Notes: generated from the sequence alone by a model not told the origin. DNA of 64,000 nt from Pseudomonadota bacterium (GCA_021801265.1 JAJYYE010000001.1:1-64000), one strand, 5' to 3'; counted from the stretch's first letter, positions 27,298 to 36,653 are shown. A program made the numbers and translations.

Positions 27298-28443
27298 ATG
27301 GATCGTCAGCAAGCGGCCAATTATGTCCAAGGTTTATTGCGCAAGGCAGTAGATCTCGACGCCTCTGATTTATTCGTCACCGTTGGCGCTCCGCCCAGTG
27401 CCAAAATCAATGGCGAAATTGTCCATCTATCTGAAACGGGCTTATCAACCAACCACACCCAAATGTTGGTTCGGTCCATCATGAACGACAAGCAAGTGGC
27501 TGCTTTTGAAGAAACCCGCGAAGCGAACTTCGCTATTTCACTGCCCGGCGTGGCGCGATTCCGGGTTAATGCCTTCATGCAACGCGGCAGCGTCGGCATG
27601 GTGCTGCGGTTGATTCGCTCGGATGTACCTAAATTTGCTGAGCTACTGTTGCCTAAAATCCTTGAAGACATTTCCATGACCAAACGGGGCTTGGTGATTT
27701 TTGTCGGTGCAACCAGCTCCGGTAAATCCACCTCGCTCGCGTCCATGCTGGATTACCGTAACGAAAATTCGGCTGGCCATATCGTCACGATTGAAGACCC
27801 GATTGAATACGTCCATCGACACAAGGGCTGCCTTGTCACCCAGCGCGAAGTGGGAGTTGATACCGATAGTTTTGAAAGCGCGCTCAAAAATACGCTGCGC
27901 CAAGCACCGGACGTGATTTTGATCGGTGAAATCCGCGATCGGGAAACCATGGATCATGCGGTCGCCTTTGCGGAAACCGGGCACCTGTGCTTGTCAACCC
28001 TGCACGCCAACAACACCAACCAAGCACTTGATCGCATCATCAACTTCTTCCCGGAAGAACGGCGCCATCAACTGCTGATGGATTTATCACTGAATCTGAA
28101 ATCAGTCATTTCGCAACGCCTGCTGCGTAAAGAAGATGGGGTTGGCCGTGTGCCCGCCGTAGAAGTCCTTATCAATACACCGCTGATTGGCGATTTGATT
28201 TTCAAAGGCGATGTCCATGAAATCAAAGAAGTCATGAAACGTTCGCGTGAGCACGGCATGCAAACTTTCGATCAGGCCTTGCTGGATTTGTACGATTCAG
28301 GACTGGTCAGTTATCAGGAAGCTTTACGCAATGCGGATTCACAAAACGACCTTCGGTTGAGTATCAAGCTCCACAGTCGGCGGGGCTTGCCCAAGGGCTT
28401 GAATGACGATGATGATCAGCTTCGGGTTGAAAAAGAAGATTAA
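27298..28443 (+). CDS. pilU: PilT/PilU-type retraction ATPase (PilU)
   Basis: A retraction-ATPase paralogue of 381 residues. Walker A reads GATSSGKSTSLASM, with GATSSGKS typical of PilU, followed by IVTIEDPIEYVH, PDVILIGEIRDRETM and TGHLCLSTLHANNTNQ. PilU works with PilT to give force in retraction. The C-terminal tail is charged (DDDDQLRVEKED). ATG at 27298, second in the row of three ATPase genes. Confidence 0.92.
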   Translation: MDRQQAANYVQGLLRKAVDLDASDLFVTVGAPPSAKINGEIVHLSETGLSTNHTQMLVRSIMNDKQVAAFEETREANFAISLPGVARFRVNAFMQRGSVGMVLRLIRSDVPKFAELLLPKILEDISMTKRGLVIFVGATSSGKSTSLASMLDYRNENSAGHIVTIEDPIEYVHRHKGCLVTQREVGVDTDSFESALKNTLRQAPDVILIGEIRDRETMDHAVAFAETGHLCLSTLHANNTNQALDRIINFFPEERRHQLLMDLSLNLKSVISQRLLRKEDGVGRVPAVEVLINTPLIGDLIFKGDVHEIKEVMKRSREHGMQTFDQALLDLYDSGLVSYQEALRNADSQNDLRLSIKLHSRRGLPKGLNDDDDQLRVEKED

Positions 28444-28546
28444 TACCCCCGCCGCCAAATTGGTACGGCGGACTTAAGCAACACGCCTTACCACTCAATC
28501 GCACGCGATCACGTCCCACTAAAAGCCTGCATGAGGTGCACTCGTC

Positions 28547-29710
28547 ATGAATGAATCACTACTCGACCCCTTTCTAAAGCTCCTTGCTGAAAAAGAAGGC
28601 TCCGATCTTTATTTCAGTACCGGCGCCCTGCCCGCAATCAAAATCCAGGGGGAATTGCGGTTTATTGGCAAGGAACGCCTCAAACCAGGCCAGGTGGAAG
28701 AACTGGCCAGATCTGTACTAAGCCCCGATCAAATTGATAAATTTCACCAAGAGCTTGAGCTTAATTTGGCACTGAGTCGCCCCTCATTGGGCCGATTCCG
28801 GGTTAACATTTTCATGCAGCGGGGCGAATGGGCGATTGTTATCCGGTTTATCAAAAGTGAAATCCCCCGAATTTCTGATCTCAACCTTCCTGCAATCATT
28901 GAAAAACTGGTTGAAGAGCGTCGCGGGTTAATTATGGTGGTGGGCGCCACCGGCTCAGGTAAATCCACGACCTTGGCAGCGATGGTGGACTACCGAGCCG
29001 AAGCAAAGCCTGGCCATATTCTCACCATCGAAGACCCGATGGAATTCGAACTCCGCCACCGTAATTCAATCGTCAATCAACGTGAAGTCGGCATGGACAC
29101 GCACAGCTATGCCGCAGCACTCAAAGAAGCACTGCGCGAAGCCCCCGATGTCATCATGATCGGGGAAGTGCGCGACCGGGCTACCATGGAGCATGCGCTC
29201 GCTTATGCCGATACGGGGCATTTATGCTTGACGACATTGCATGCCACCAATGCACATCAAGCACTTGATCGCGTGATTCGTTTTTTCCCCTCGGACGCCC
29301 GTGATCAGCTCCTCATGGATCTGTCTTTAAACTTGCGCGCCATCATTTCGCAACGGCTGGTCATCGGCAATCAGGGTTTACGGGTGCCCGCGGTCGAAAT
29401 CATGGTAAACACGCCCTTTATTGCTGATTTAATCAAGCGGGGCGAAATTGATGAAATGAAAGAAGCCATGGAGAAAAATGAACTGGATGGCTCACAAACT
29501 TTTGATATGTCATTGCATGCGCTGTGGAAAAACGGCCGAATTGATCGGGAAGAAGCCATCAAAAGCGCCGATAGCCGAGCCAATCTTGAATGGCGGATGA
29601 ATTTTGGTAGCAGCAAAGAAGAATTACGCGCTTCAGCCAGTCAGGCATCCACCCACACCCAAATGAAGTCCAGCGCTACTCATGATGGTGATCTGCCTGC
29701 CTTGGATTAG
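28547..29710 (+). CDS. Second PilU-type retraction ATPase
   Basis: A third PilT/PilU-family ATPase, 387 residues. Walker A reads GATGSGKSTTLAAM, then ILTIEDPMEFEL, APDVIMIGEVRDRATM and TGHLCLTTLHATNAHQ. It is clearly diverged from both upstream copies but closer to PilU, sharing the segment QLLMDLSLNL with it. The final 35 residues are Ser/Thr/Gln-rich. It lies 103 bp after pilU on the same strand. Whether it acts on the same pilus or another system cannot be read here. Confidence 0.88.
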   Translation: MNESLLDPFLKLLAEKEGSDLYFSTGALPAIKIQGELRFIGKERLKPGQVEELARSVLSPDQIDKFHQELELNLALSRPSLGRFRVNIFMQRGEWAIVIRFIKSEIPRISDLNLPAIIEKLVEERRGLIMVVGATGSGKSTTLAAMVDYRAEAKPGHILTIEDPMEFELRHRNSIVNQREVGMDTHSYAAALKEALREAPDVIMIGEVRDRATMEHALAYADTGHLCLTTLHATNAHQALDRVIRFFPSDARDQLLMDLSLNLRAIISQRLVIGNQGLRVPAVEIMVNTPFIADLIKRGEIDEMKEAMEKNELDGSQTFDMSLHALWKNGRIDREEAIKSADSRANLEWRMNFGSSKEELRASASQASTHTQMKSSATHDGDLPALD

Positions 29711-29789
29711 GCGTTTAGCGCGCCGACAACAAGTTTGATTGACTCGGCAAGATAATGAACGGGATCTGTTGCAACACTAAAATTCCAGA

Positions 29790-29870
29790 TTACCTGTCAG
29801 GCGCAATTCCCGTATCCATTTTTCCATTGCTGATATAAGCAATCAAATCATCGCTGGATCTTTGAACACG
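29790..29870 (-). pseudogene. Cytochrome c-like fragment (minus strand)
   Basis: Before its stop the minus strand encodes RSSDDLIAYISNGKMDTG, matching the C-terminal helix region of class I cytochromes c (pattern S-D-x-L-I-A-Y-I-x-x-G). No heme motif or start is present. It directly abuts the IS3 remnant end and faces opposite to the second cytochrome fragment at 30058-30380. Confidence 0.45.
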
Positions 29871-30057
29871 ATCGTGGTCAAGTTTTTTCGGACACCTTAT
29901 TTGAGTGTTCAAGGTTGTTGTCTGCGCTGAGTTTCTCGAAGGTATTGGGCGGCAGGCACCCCAAAGTCGAGTGGATTCGCTGGGCGTTATAAAACCCGAC
30001 GATGTCATCGGTGATATTCACTACCCAGGCCTGATTGGATGCCTGAATATCAATGCG
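29871..30057 (-). mobile_element. IS3-family transposase remnant
   Basis: The minus strand encodes the C-terminus of an IS3-type OrfB: NQAWVVNITDDIVGFYNAQR, then IHSTLGCLPPNTFEKLSA, and ends SNKVSEKT. The adjoining ATCGTGGTCAAGTTTTTTCG near 29871-29890 looks like an IS3-type terminal inverted repeat. The DDE catalytic core and OrfA are absent, so the element is dead. Confidence 0.8.
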
Positions 30058-30380
30058 GGGCATGGACCCGTTGATCCAGTACATTGGGCTCCACGGACAG
30101 ATCATATGCCGACTATCAGCGCCCCCAAGTGCCTGATTACCGTATGTCACGGCGCCAACGGCCAAGGCGGCATTAATGAAACCACCGCATTGCGCGGTAT
30201 GCCGAAGGCGTATTTCATCGGCACGATGGAACAGTGTCGCGATGGCCACCGCCACAACGACACCGCACATGGCATGAGTCAATTCGCCCAGCCGTTAACC
30301 GAGCAAGAAATTGGAATATTGACTAATTATTACGCTTGCGATGCCAACACTGGAGCAGCGGACAAAGATGCGGCGGCATT
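30058..30380 (+). pseudogene. Class I cytochrome c fragment
   Basis: The plus strand reads CLITVCHGANGQGG, then RGMPKAYFIGTMEQ and AHGMSQFAQPLTEQEIGIL, closely following cytochrome c4/c553-type proteins from the heme site to the last helix. The heme motif is C-x4-C-H instead of C-x2-C-H, an in-frame gain of two residues expected to break heme attachment. It has no start or signal peptide and is fused to IS remnant DNA upstream, so it is treated as a pseudogene. Confidence 0.65.
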
Positions 30381-30416
30381 AGCCCACTCGAAATCTCCGA
30401 AACTTCTTCACCCCAC

Positions 30417-30437
30417 CCCCGCCTCGCGGGGTTTTTT
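30417..30437 (+). terminator. Rho-independent terminator before the pga region
   Basis: CCCCGC-CTC-GCGGGG followed by six T. It probably once ended the cytochrome gene and now insulates pgaA from upstream transcription. Confidence 0.8.
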
Positions 30438-30563
30438 ACGATAATTCAAAATGTTACCCCTAAAAAAAAGCAACCTCGCTGCACGCGAACTCACTATTGG
30501 CACAATGTCTGCTAAATCAAATGGTAATTACATTTATCAGAGTTAAAAATCTGTTTTTACGGA

Positions 30564-30617
30564 CAAATTCTGACAAAAGAATGTTATTTTTTGCCAATGA
30601 TTGTCAAATTCTAACAA
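30564..30617. promoter_or_regulatory. Direct repeat upstream of pgaA (candidate operator)
   Basis: CAAATTCTGACAA (30564-30576) and CAAATTCTAACAA (30605-30617) are 12/13 identical and spaced 41 bases start to start, about four helical turns. They sit in an AT-rich segment 85-140 bases before pgaA. This suggests cooperative regulator binding; the regulator is unknown. Confidence 0.5.
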
Positions 30618-30661
30618 TCACTTGAATTTCACCAGACAACGAGCAATTACAGGATCTTTGA

Positions 30662-30697
30662 ATGTCTAAGAACATTTTGCGCGCCCTCGGACTTTAA
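30662..30697 (+). CDS. Leader ORF of 11 codons upstream of pgaA
   Basis: ATG at 30662 encodes MSKNILRALGL and stops at TAA 30695-30697. AGGA at 30651-30654 lies at ideal spacing, while pgaA itself, starting 3 bases after this stop and in the same frame, has no ribosome binding site. It could be a regulatory leader peptide that couples translation to pgaA, or the old pgaA N-terminus cut off by a nonsense change. Too short for the ORF track. Confidence 0.5.
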   Translation: MSKNILRALGL

Positions 30698-30700
30698 TCT

Positions 30701-33169
30701 ATGCCCAGACCGAATTCGATCATACTCAGCCTGCTGCTGGTCAGCTATGCCGCACTCCACCCAGCAAGTGCAGCAGAAAGTCCTTCGCTTTTACAGGCGC
30801 GGCAAGCAGCTGTTTCCATCGCAAAAAATGGCCATTTAGACGCTGGCATCACCCAACTTCAGCAATTGCATCAAGCAAACCCAGACGATGGACAGGTCAC
30901 CGCTGATTTAATCGTACTGCTCCGCCTGGCCGGGAAAAACCAAGCGATTATTCTGTTAACGCAAAATTTGAAGCCCGCTGATCTCCCCCCCTATGCGCTG
31001 ATGGATTGGGCACAGGCATTACGGGATGGAAAGCAATTCGCCCGTGCCCGCAGTGTGCTTGCCAACAAATGCCACACGCTGGGTTATCCCGCGCAAATTC
31101 TGTATGCCATGACCACGCTTGAAAGTGGCGACCCGAAAGCTGCTGTTGTCGCTTTACCCGATAGGCATGCAGCCGGTTTGCGTGCCGTTGACTTAGCCAA
31201 TATGGCCTATGTGTGGCGGCGCGCGGGCAACCCCGCCATGGGATTGTCTTTAAGCGAACAAGCGCTGCGCTTAACCGCTCATAATCCGCAAGCGCTGCGC
31301 GAAGAAGTCTTCGCGCTCTCTGATTTGGGCGCTGCATCTCTGGCGCTAAAAAAGACCCAACAAAGCCCTACCCTGTTTACACCTGAAGCCATGAATAAGC
31401 TCATCGCCGATGTAACCACTGTACGTATCCGTGATGCCGTCCAAGAACGGCGACGTCTGGACGATCTCTACCGATATACCGAGCGAGACATTCCGCTCCG
31501 AGAAACCCTTAAATCCCTACACACTAATCGCATGGCCTTCTCGCAGGATGCGACTCAAGAACTGCGCACTCGGTATGATCAAATCTATGTCCTGCGTACA
31601 CTCGAACTGATGCCACAAGCGATTGCCGAATTTGAAAGCCTTCCCCAGCACCCCACGACGGCACATAACGCCGAACTGCGCACAATTCCTGGTTATGTGC
31701 GCCGAGCGGCGGCGGATGCCTATCTTTATTTGCATCAGCCACACACGGCGGCGGCGCTTTATGAGGAATTAATTGCCGAAAACCCAAAAGCCGATGTTGA
31801 ACTGTTTATTGCCTTGTATTACGCCTACCTCGATGGTGAGCGCTACACCAAAGCAGAGCAGCTTTTGGCGAAAATTCATCGGGTTACGCCCACATGGATC
31901 GGTGGGAAAATCGGTGCGGAAAATAGCGAGCGTTTGGATGTCGATCAACTCTGGGCAATGGACGCCGCCTACCGCAATCACGAGGCACAAAGTTATCAGC
32001 GCCTGAGCGCACTCGTTGACCTTGCGCCACGCAATACCAGCTTGCTGAATGCCAAAGCCACGGTGGAACGTTGGCGCGGATGGCCTGAGCAATCCATGCA
32101 AACCACCTTGCTCACACGAGCTTATGCCCCACAAAGCAAAGACACCCGTATCAATATCGCCGATAACCACCGCGATCTGGAACAATTCAATCTCTGGGGG
32201 CGTGAAATTACCGCGCTCAACCAAGATTTTCCGACCGACACCAGTATTCAAAAAAGCCTGGCACAATGGAATGACCGCAAACACCCCTCCATTATCTCGG
32301 AATACACCACCGGCAAAAGTCAGGGCGGAACTGCCAACGGCAATCCAGTAATCGGCAATCGGGACCAGGAACTGCAAACCCGATTAAATTCTGCCTGGAA
32401 CGCTCAGGGTGGGCGGGCTTTTATCGATCAACACTATATTTGGTCGAGTTATGCCGAGGGGCCGTTAAGTTACAACCGAGTCGGCGTGGGTGGCGAATGG
32501 CGCAGTAATCGCAAGCATTTTTGGGCCATGGTCCAAAACGATCAACTGAACGGTCAGCATGTGGGCGTGGCCGCGGGCTGGTCGCAGTGGCTGAACGATC
32601 AATGGCAATACACCTTAAGCGGCAACACCTATTCCCTTAGCACTCCGCTACGCGCCAAACAAGCCGGTTTATCGGGCAAATCCCTCAATGGCAAAATCAA
32701 CTGGCAGCAAAGTGAGTCGCATTCGGCCTACGGCGCATTAAGCGTCCTGGCCATTAGCGATGGCAATAAACGGGTAGATCTTGCGACCGGTATCACACAG
32801 CGCCTCTTCGCCAGCCCGCACCACATCACCTCGGGCGGCATCGATCTTTTTGTCGAACACAATAGCCAGCCCGGCGGCGCTTATTTCAATCCGGCCAATA
32901 GCGAAAGCGCCTCATTGCGACTTGAACACCAGTGGATCACCTGGCGCGACTACGAGCGCTCATTAACGCAATATTTTAAAGCATCCGCTGGCTATGGCTG
33001 GCAAGCAGGATTTGGTGGCAGCCCCGTGGTCGATTTATTGTACGAACACAAATGGAAATTCAGCCGCACCTGGGATTTGCACTATGGGGTTGGCTGGGGC
33101 AGTACTGTATACGACGGCGGGCGCGAACATCGCTTATACGGCCTAGTAGGCTTCGGAGGGGTGTTTTAA
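30701..33169 (+). CDS. pgaA: Poly-beta-1,6-GlcNAc export porin PgaA
   Basis: Outer-membrane protein that exports partly deacetylated PNAG. It has 822 residues, like E. coli PgaA (about 807): signal peptide (SIILSLLLVSYAALHPASA), a long periplasmic TPR superhelix (about 30-510, tetratricopeptide-like pairs such as NPAMGLSLSEQALRLT), and a C-terminal beta-barrel (about 520-822) ending GLVGFGGVF, a typical terminal aromatic. First of pgaABCD; its stop overlaps the pgaB start (TAATG). Initiation probably depends on the leader ORF. Confidence 0.93.
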   Translation: MPRPNSIILSLLLVSYAALHPASAAESPSLLQARQAAVSIAKNGHLDAGITQLQQLHQANPDDGQVTADLIVLLRLAGKNQAIILLTQNLKPADLPPYALMDWAQALRDGKQFARARSVLANKCHTLGYPAQILYAMTTLESGDPKAAVVALPDRHAAGLRAVDLANMAYVWRRAGNPAMGLSLSEQALRLTAHNPQALREEVFALSDLGAASLALKKTQQSPTLFTPEAMNKLIADVTTVRIRDAVQERRRLDDLYRYTERDIPLRETLKSLHTNRMAFSQDATQELRTRYDQIYVLRTLELMPQAIAEFESLPQHPTTAHNAELRTIPGYVRRAAADAYLYLHQPHTAAALYEELIAENPKADVELFIALYYAYLDGERYTKAEQLLAKIHRVTPTWIGGKIGAENSERLDVDQLWAMDAAYRNHEAQSYQRLSALVDLAPRNTSLLNAKATVERWRGWPEQSMQTTLLTRAYAPQSKDTRINIADNHRDLEQFNLWGREITALNQDFPTDTSIQKSLAQWNDRKHPSIISEYTTGKSQGGTANGNPVIGNRDQELQTRLNSAWNAQGGRAFIDQHYIWSSYAEGPLSYNRVGVGGEWRSNRKHFWAMVQNDQLNGQHVGVAAGWSQWLNDQWQYTLSGNTYSLSTPLRAKQAGLSGKSLNGKINWQQSESHSAYGALSVLAISDGNKRVDLATGITQRLFASPHHITSGGIDLFVEHNSQPGGAYFNPANSESASLRLEHQWITWRDYERSLTQYFKASAGYGWQAGFGGSPVVDLLYEHKWKFSRTWDLHYGVGWGSTVYDGGREHRLYGLVGFGGVF

Positions 33170-35319
33170 TGGAACGTCGGGCCTTTTTACAAACCATGCT
33201 GGCGACCCTCACGGTATCGTTATCGCCTCGCCTTCTGGCCGATGGTCGCATCGAGCCTCAAACGGCCAATTTACAGCAGTCGCTGATTACCGTGCAAATT
33301 CCCAAAGGACAGTTCGTCACTTTATGTATGCACGATGTCCGTGATGATGTTACCCCACGCGATAAAGATCCCTATGCCATCAACACCCAACGGCTCGCTG
33401 CGCTGTTCGACTGGATGAAGCAAAATAATTGGCACCCAATTTCCCTGCAGCAGGTGCTGGATGCTCATGCGGGCAAAGCCGCCCTGCCTGATAACGCCGT
33501 GCTACTCTCTTGGGATGATGGCTTAACCAGTATCTACAGCAAAGTATTCCCATTGCTCAAGGCTTATGGCTTCCCGGGGATGTTCGCGCTTGAAACGGAC
33601 TGGATTACCCGCGTACAGCGTGGTGAGAAAGTAGCGTACCAAGGTGAAGGTGCTGCCGCCAGCAAACAGCCGGACAGCTCAACCAATCCGGCTTTGGCCC
33701 TTGATGAGCGCCAAGCCAAGCAATCGGGCAATATTGTCGAACCGAATAAGGTGCTGTACAACGGCACCGAAATGGGCGCTACCGGATTTGCCACTTGGGC
33801 ACAATTGCGCGACATGCAGGCCTCGGGGCTGGTGGAATTCGCTTCACACACCAACGATCAGCACCACGGTATCTTGGCCAACCCCCAAGGCAATGTGGAA
33901 CCGGCCACCATCACGCGGCAATATTTAAGTGTGCTCAAACGCTATGAAACCGATCGTGAATTTCATGCTCGGATTTTAAATGATTTAACGACCAGTGCCG
34001 CCATTATCCAACGCGAAGTGGGGGTAAGGCCCCGCGCGATTGTTTGGCCTTATGGCGCTATGAATCAAGAAGTTGAAGCCATTGCCATCGAAGCGGGGTT
34101 ATTTGTCTCGTTTGGTTTGGGTGATCGCAAGCTGGATAATCAAACCCAGAAAACACGTTCTTATGGACGACTGCTCGTCATGAACGATCCCTCGCCGGTA
34201 TCGATTGAAGAACAGGTATCACAATCGATTACCCATCGCCCCGGCATCGAGCGGGCGGTGCAAGTCGATATGGATTACCTCTACGATGCTGACCCCAAAC
34301 GAGCAAATGACAATTTGGGCAAGTTACTGGATCGCATCAAAGCCCTGCGCGTACGAACGGTTTATCTGCAAGCCTTTGCTGACCCCGAGGGCACCGGCAC
34401 ACCCAAAGAACTGTATTTCCCCAATAGCGTGCTGCCCATGCGGGCCGACCTGTTCAACCGGGTTGCGTGGCAACTGCGAACCCGGGCAGGGGTACGGGTA
34501 TTCGCCTGGCTACCGCTACTGGCTTATCAGCTGCCCGATGCCGCGCAGCAAACGCGCCTTGCGGTCAAAATCAAAAATACCGATGGTCAAATCATACCGG
34601 CCAAGCGGGATTATCACCGCTTGAGTCCATTCTTGCCCGAATCGCTCGCACTCATTGGCCAAATTTATGCCGACCTCGGTAAAAGCTGCACCGGTATTCA
34701 CGGCGTATTGATTCACGACGACGCTTATCTCGCGGAAGACGAGGATGCCTCAGTTCTCGACTCATCGGCTCGCTGGCCCGGCACCAACCAACCATTACCG
34801 AGCAACATGCTCGCCCCGCGCCAAAAAACCGATGCATTAATTGCGTTCGGCCAAGCAGTGAGTGATCGGCTCGCTTTTTATGTCGATGGCTCTACAAAAT
34901 TCAGTGTGGCACGCAACCTGTATGCACGTGTGGTTCTTGATCCCCATGCCGAAGCGCGTTTCGCCCAGGCACTCGACCCATTTCTTAAACAGTATGATCA
35001 TATCGCCCTCATGGCCATGCCATATCTTGATGGCACCGACGCCCCCCCCGCACAATGGTTACAAAACCTGGCTCAAACAGTCGCACAAACGCCTGATGCC
35101 TTACAAAAAGTAGTTTTTGAATTACAAACCAAAAATTGGCAAACCAATGAGTGGATTGAAGGCGAAACCTTGAAAAATTGGATGCAAATGCTTATCCGAT
35201 TAGGCGCGGTCAATTTAGCCTATTACCCCGATGATTTTCTTGATAACCACCCCCCCTTCAAACCGACTTTTGAAGGCATTAGCTTGAACGAATTTCCCTA
35301 TTACCCGGTAAAACCGTAA
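33169..35319 (+). CDS. pgaB: PNAG N-deacetylase PgaB
   Basis: Periplasmic enzyme that removes part of the N-acetyl groups of PNAG so that PgaA can export it. It has 716 residues from MERRAFLQTML. A polysaccharide-deacetylase domain (about 45-300) shows the MHDVRDD metal motif, LLSWDDG, and ASHTNDQHHG; the C-terminal half (about 310-700) is the PgaB glycoside-hydrolase-like domain. Unlike E. coli PgaB it has no lipobox cysteine; the N-terminus ERRAFLQT looks like a Tat signal. It overlaps pgaA by one base and pgaC by one base. Confidence 0.94.
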   Translation: MERRAFLQTMLATLTVSLSPRLLADGRIEPQTANLQQSLITVQIPKGQFVTLCMHDVRDDVTPRDKDPYAINTQRLAALFDWMKQNNWHPISLQQVLDAHAGKAALPDNAVLLSWDDGLTSIYSKVFPLLKAYGFPGMFALETDWITRVQRGEKVAYQGEGAAASKQPDSSTNPALALDERQAKQSGNIVEPNKVLYNGTEMGATGFATWAQLRDMQASGLVEFASHTNDQHHGILANPQGNVEPATITRQYLSVLKRYETDREFHARILNDLTTSAAIIQREVGVRPRAIVWPYGAMNQEVEAIAIEAGLFVSFGLGDRKLDNQTQKTRSYGRLLVMNDPSPVSIEEQVSQSITHRPGIERAVQVDMDYLYDADPKRANDNLGKLLDRIKALRVRTVYLQAFADPEGTGTPKELYFPNSVLPMRADLFNRVAWQLRTRAGVRVFAWLPLLAYQLPDAAQQTRLAVKIKNTDGQIIPAKRDYHRLSPFLPESLALIGQIYADLGKSCTGIHGVLIHDDAYLAEDEDASVLDSSARWPGTNQPLPSNMLAPRQKTDALIAFGQAVSDRLAFYVDGSTKFSVARNLYARVVLDPHAEARFAQALDPFLKQYDHIALMAMPYLDGTDAPPAQWLQNLAQTVAQTPDALQKVVFELQTKNWQTNEWIEGETLKNWMQMLIRLGAVNLAYYPDDFLDNHPPFKPTFEGISLNEFPYYPVKP

Positions 35320-36653
35320 TGGCACCCTTTTTTATTCAAATGGATTTGATCTTTGCGTTGAGCACAATGACGATGCACGATTTACTCTTTGGCTACGCCT
35401 TTTACTATCCGCTAATTATGGCGTGGATGTGGATGATTGGCGGGATTTGGTATTACTTGCGCTGGGAAAACCGTTACGATCTGGGCCCCGATTTCCCGCC
35501 GGCTACTGCCAGTCGGCCACCCGCCAGCATCCTCATTCCCTGTTTCAATGAAGAACAAAATGTGAGAGACACCATCCACTATGCATTGGCTACGGAGTAT
35601 CCCGAGTTTGAAGTGATTGCAATCAACGATGGTTCCACAGATCGTACCGCAGCAATCTTAGACGAACTTGCTGCGCTCAATCCCCGTCTGCGTGTAGTAC
35701 ACCTCACCACCAACCAAGGCAAAGCCATGGCGTTGCGTGCCGGGGCGATCGCTGCACAACATGAATTTTTGATTTGCATCGATGGCGATGCGCTGCTGCA
35801 TCCCAACGCCGTCGCATGGATGATGGTGCATTTGGCCTCAGGCAAGCGTGTCGGCGCGGTCACCGGCAACCCGCGCATCCTCAATCGCTCATCGCTGCTC
35901 GGCAAACTGCAGGTTGGCGAATTTTCCTCGATTATCGGGTTGATGAAACGCGCACAACGCGTATACGGGAGACTGTTTACCGTGTCGGGCGTCATCGTCG
36001 GCTATCGCCGCACTGCCCTGCACCGGATCGGTTATTGGTCGGAAGATATGATTACCGAAGATATCGATATTTCCTGGCGCCTGCAAATGGATCACTGGGA
36101 CATTCGCTATGAGCCCGATGCCCTCTGCTACATCTACATGCCCGAAACCTTCAAAGGCTTATGGAAACAGCGCCTGCGCTGGGCACAAGGCGGCGTTGAG
36201 GTGTTGCTCAAACATGGCCGGGATTTGCTCATCTGGCGGCGGCGGCGCTTTTGGGCGGTTGCTCTTGAATACTTGGCCTCAGTGGCTTGGGCGTACATAA
36301 TGTTTCTATTGATTGTGTTGTATTTTGTCGGGCTATTCGTGCCGCTCGCGCCACAATGGCACATTGATACCCTGCTACCCCAGTGGAACGGGGTCATGTT
36401 GGGCGTGACGGCCATGGCACAATTTGCGGTCAGCATGCTGATTGATCGGCGCTACGAACCGAAAAAACGCTTCTTTCGCAATTATTTCTGGATCATCTGG
36501 TACCCACTGGCCTTTTGGCTGCTGATTATGCTGACAACCATTGTGGCGGTGCCGAAGACCCTGCTCAAAAAACGTGGCCAGCGCGCCCGCTGGATGAGCC
36601 CCGATCGGGGCATTCGCAGTGATGCCACTGATAACGGGCCGACCAAACTATGA
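35319..36653 (+). CDS. pgaC: PNAG synthase PgaC (GT2 glycosyltransferase)
   Basis: Processive inner-membrane glycosyltransferase polymerising UDP-GlcNAc into beta-1,6-GlcNAc. It has 444 residues: N-terminal membrane segment(s), a cytosolic GT2 domain with INDGSTDRT, CIDGDALL, catalytic EDIDISWR and the QRLRWAQGG motif, then C-terminal membrane segments. Needs PgaD and, in the known system, c-di-GMP. Starts inside the pgaB stop (TAATG) and overlaps pgaD by 4 bases. Confidence 0.96.
   Translation: MAPFFIQMDLIFALSTMTMHDLLFGYAFYYPLIMAWMWMIGGIWYYLRWENRYDLGPDFPPATASRPPASILIPCFNEEQNVRDTIHYALATEYPEFEVIAINDGSTDRTAAILDELAALNPRLRVVHLTTNQGKAMALRAGAIAAQHEFLICIDGDALLHPNAVAWMMVHLASGKRVGAVTGNPRILNRSSLLGKLQVGEFSSIIGLMKRAQRVYGRLFTVSGVIVGYRRTALHRIGYWSEDMITEDIDISWRLQMDHWDIRYEPDALCYIYMPETFKGLWKQRLRWAQGGVEVLLKHGRDLLIWRRRRFWAVALEYLASVAWAYIMFLLIVLYFVGLFVPLAPQWHIDTLLPQWNGVMLGVTAMAQFAVSMLIDRRYEPKKRFFRNYFWIIWYPLAFWLLIMLTTIVAVPKTLLKKRGQRARWMSPDRGIRSDATDNGPTKL

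Larger units (their letters stand above)
29711..30700. other. Degraded, gene-free region between pilU copy and pgaA
   Basis: Nearly 1 kb without an intact gene. From left to right it holds a short minus-strand cytochrome c-like fragment, an IS3-type transposase tail with the element end, a plus-strand cytochrome c-like fragment, a terminator, and the AT-rich pga promoter region with a leader ORF. Each part is listed separately. Confidence 0.8.
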
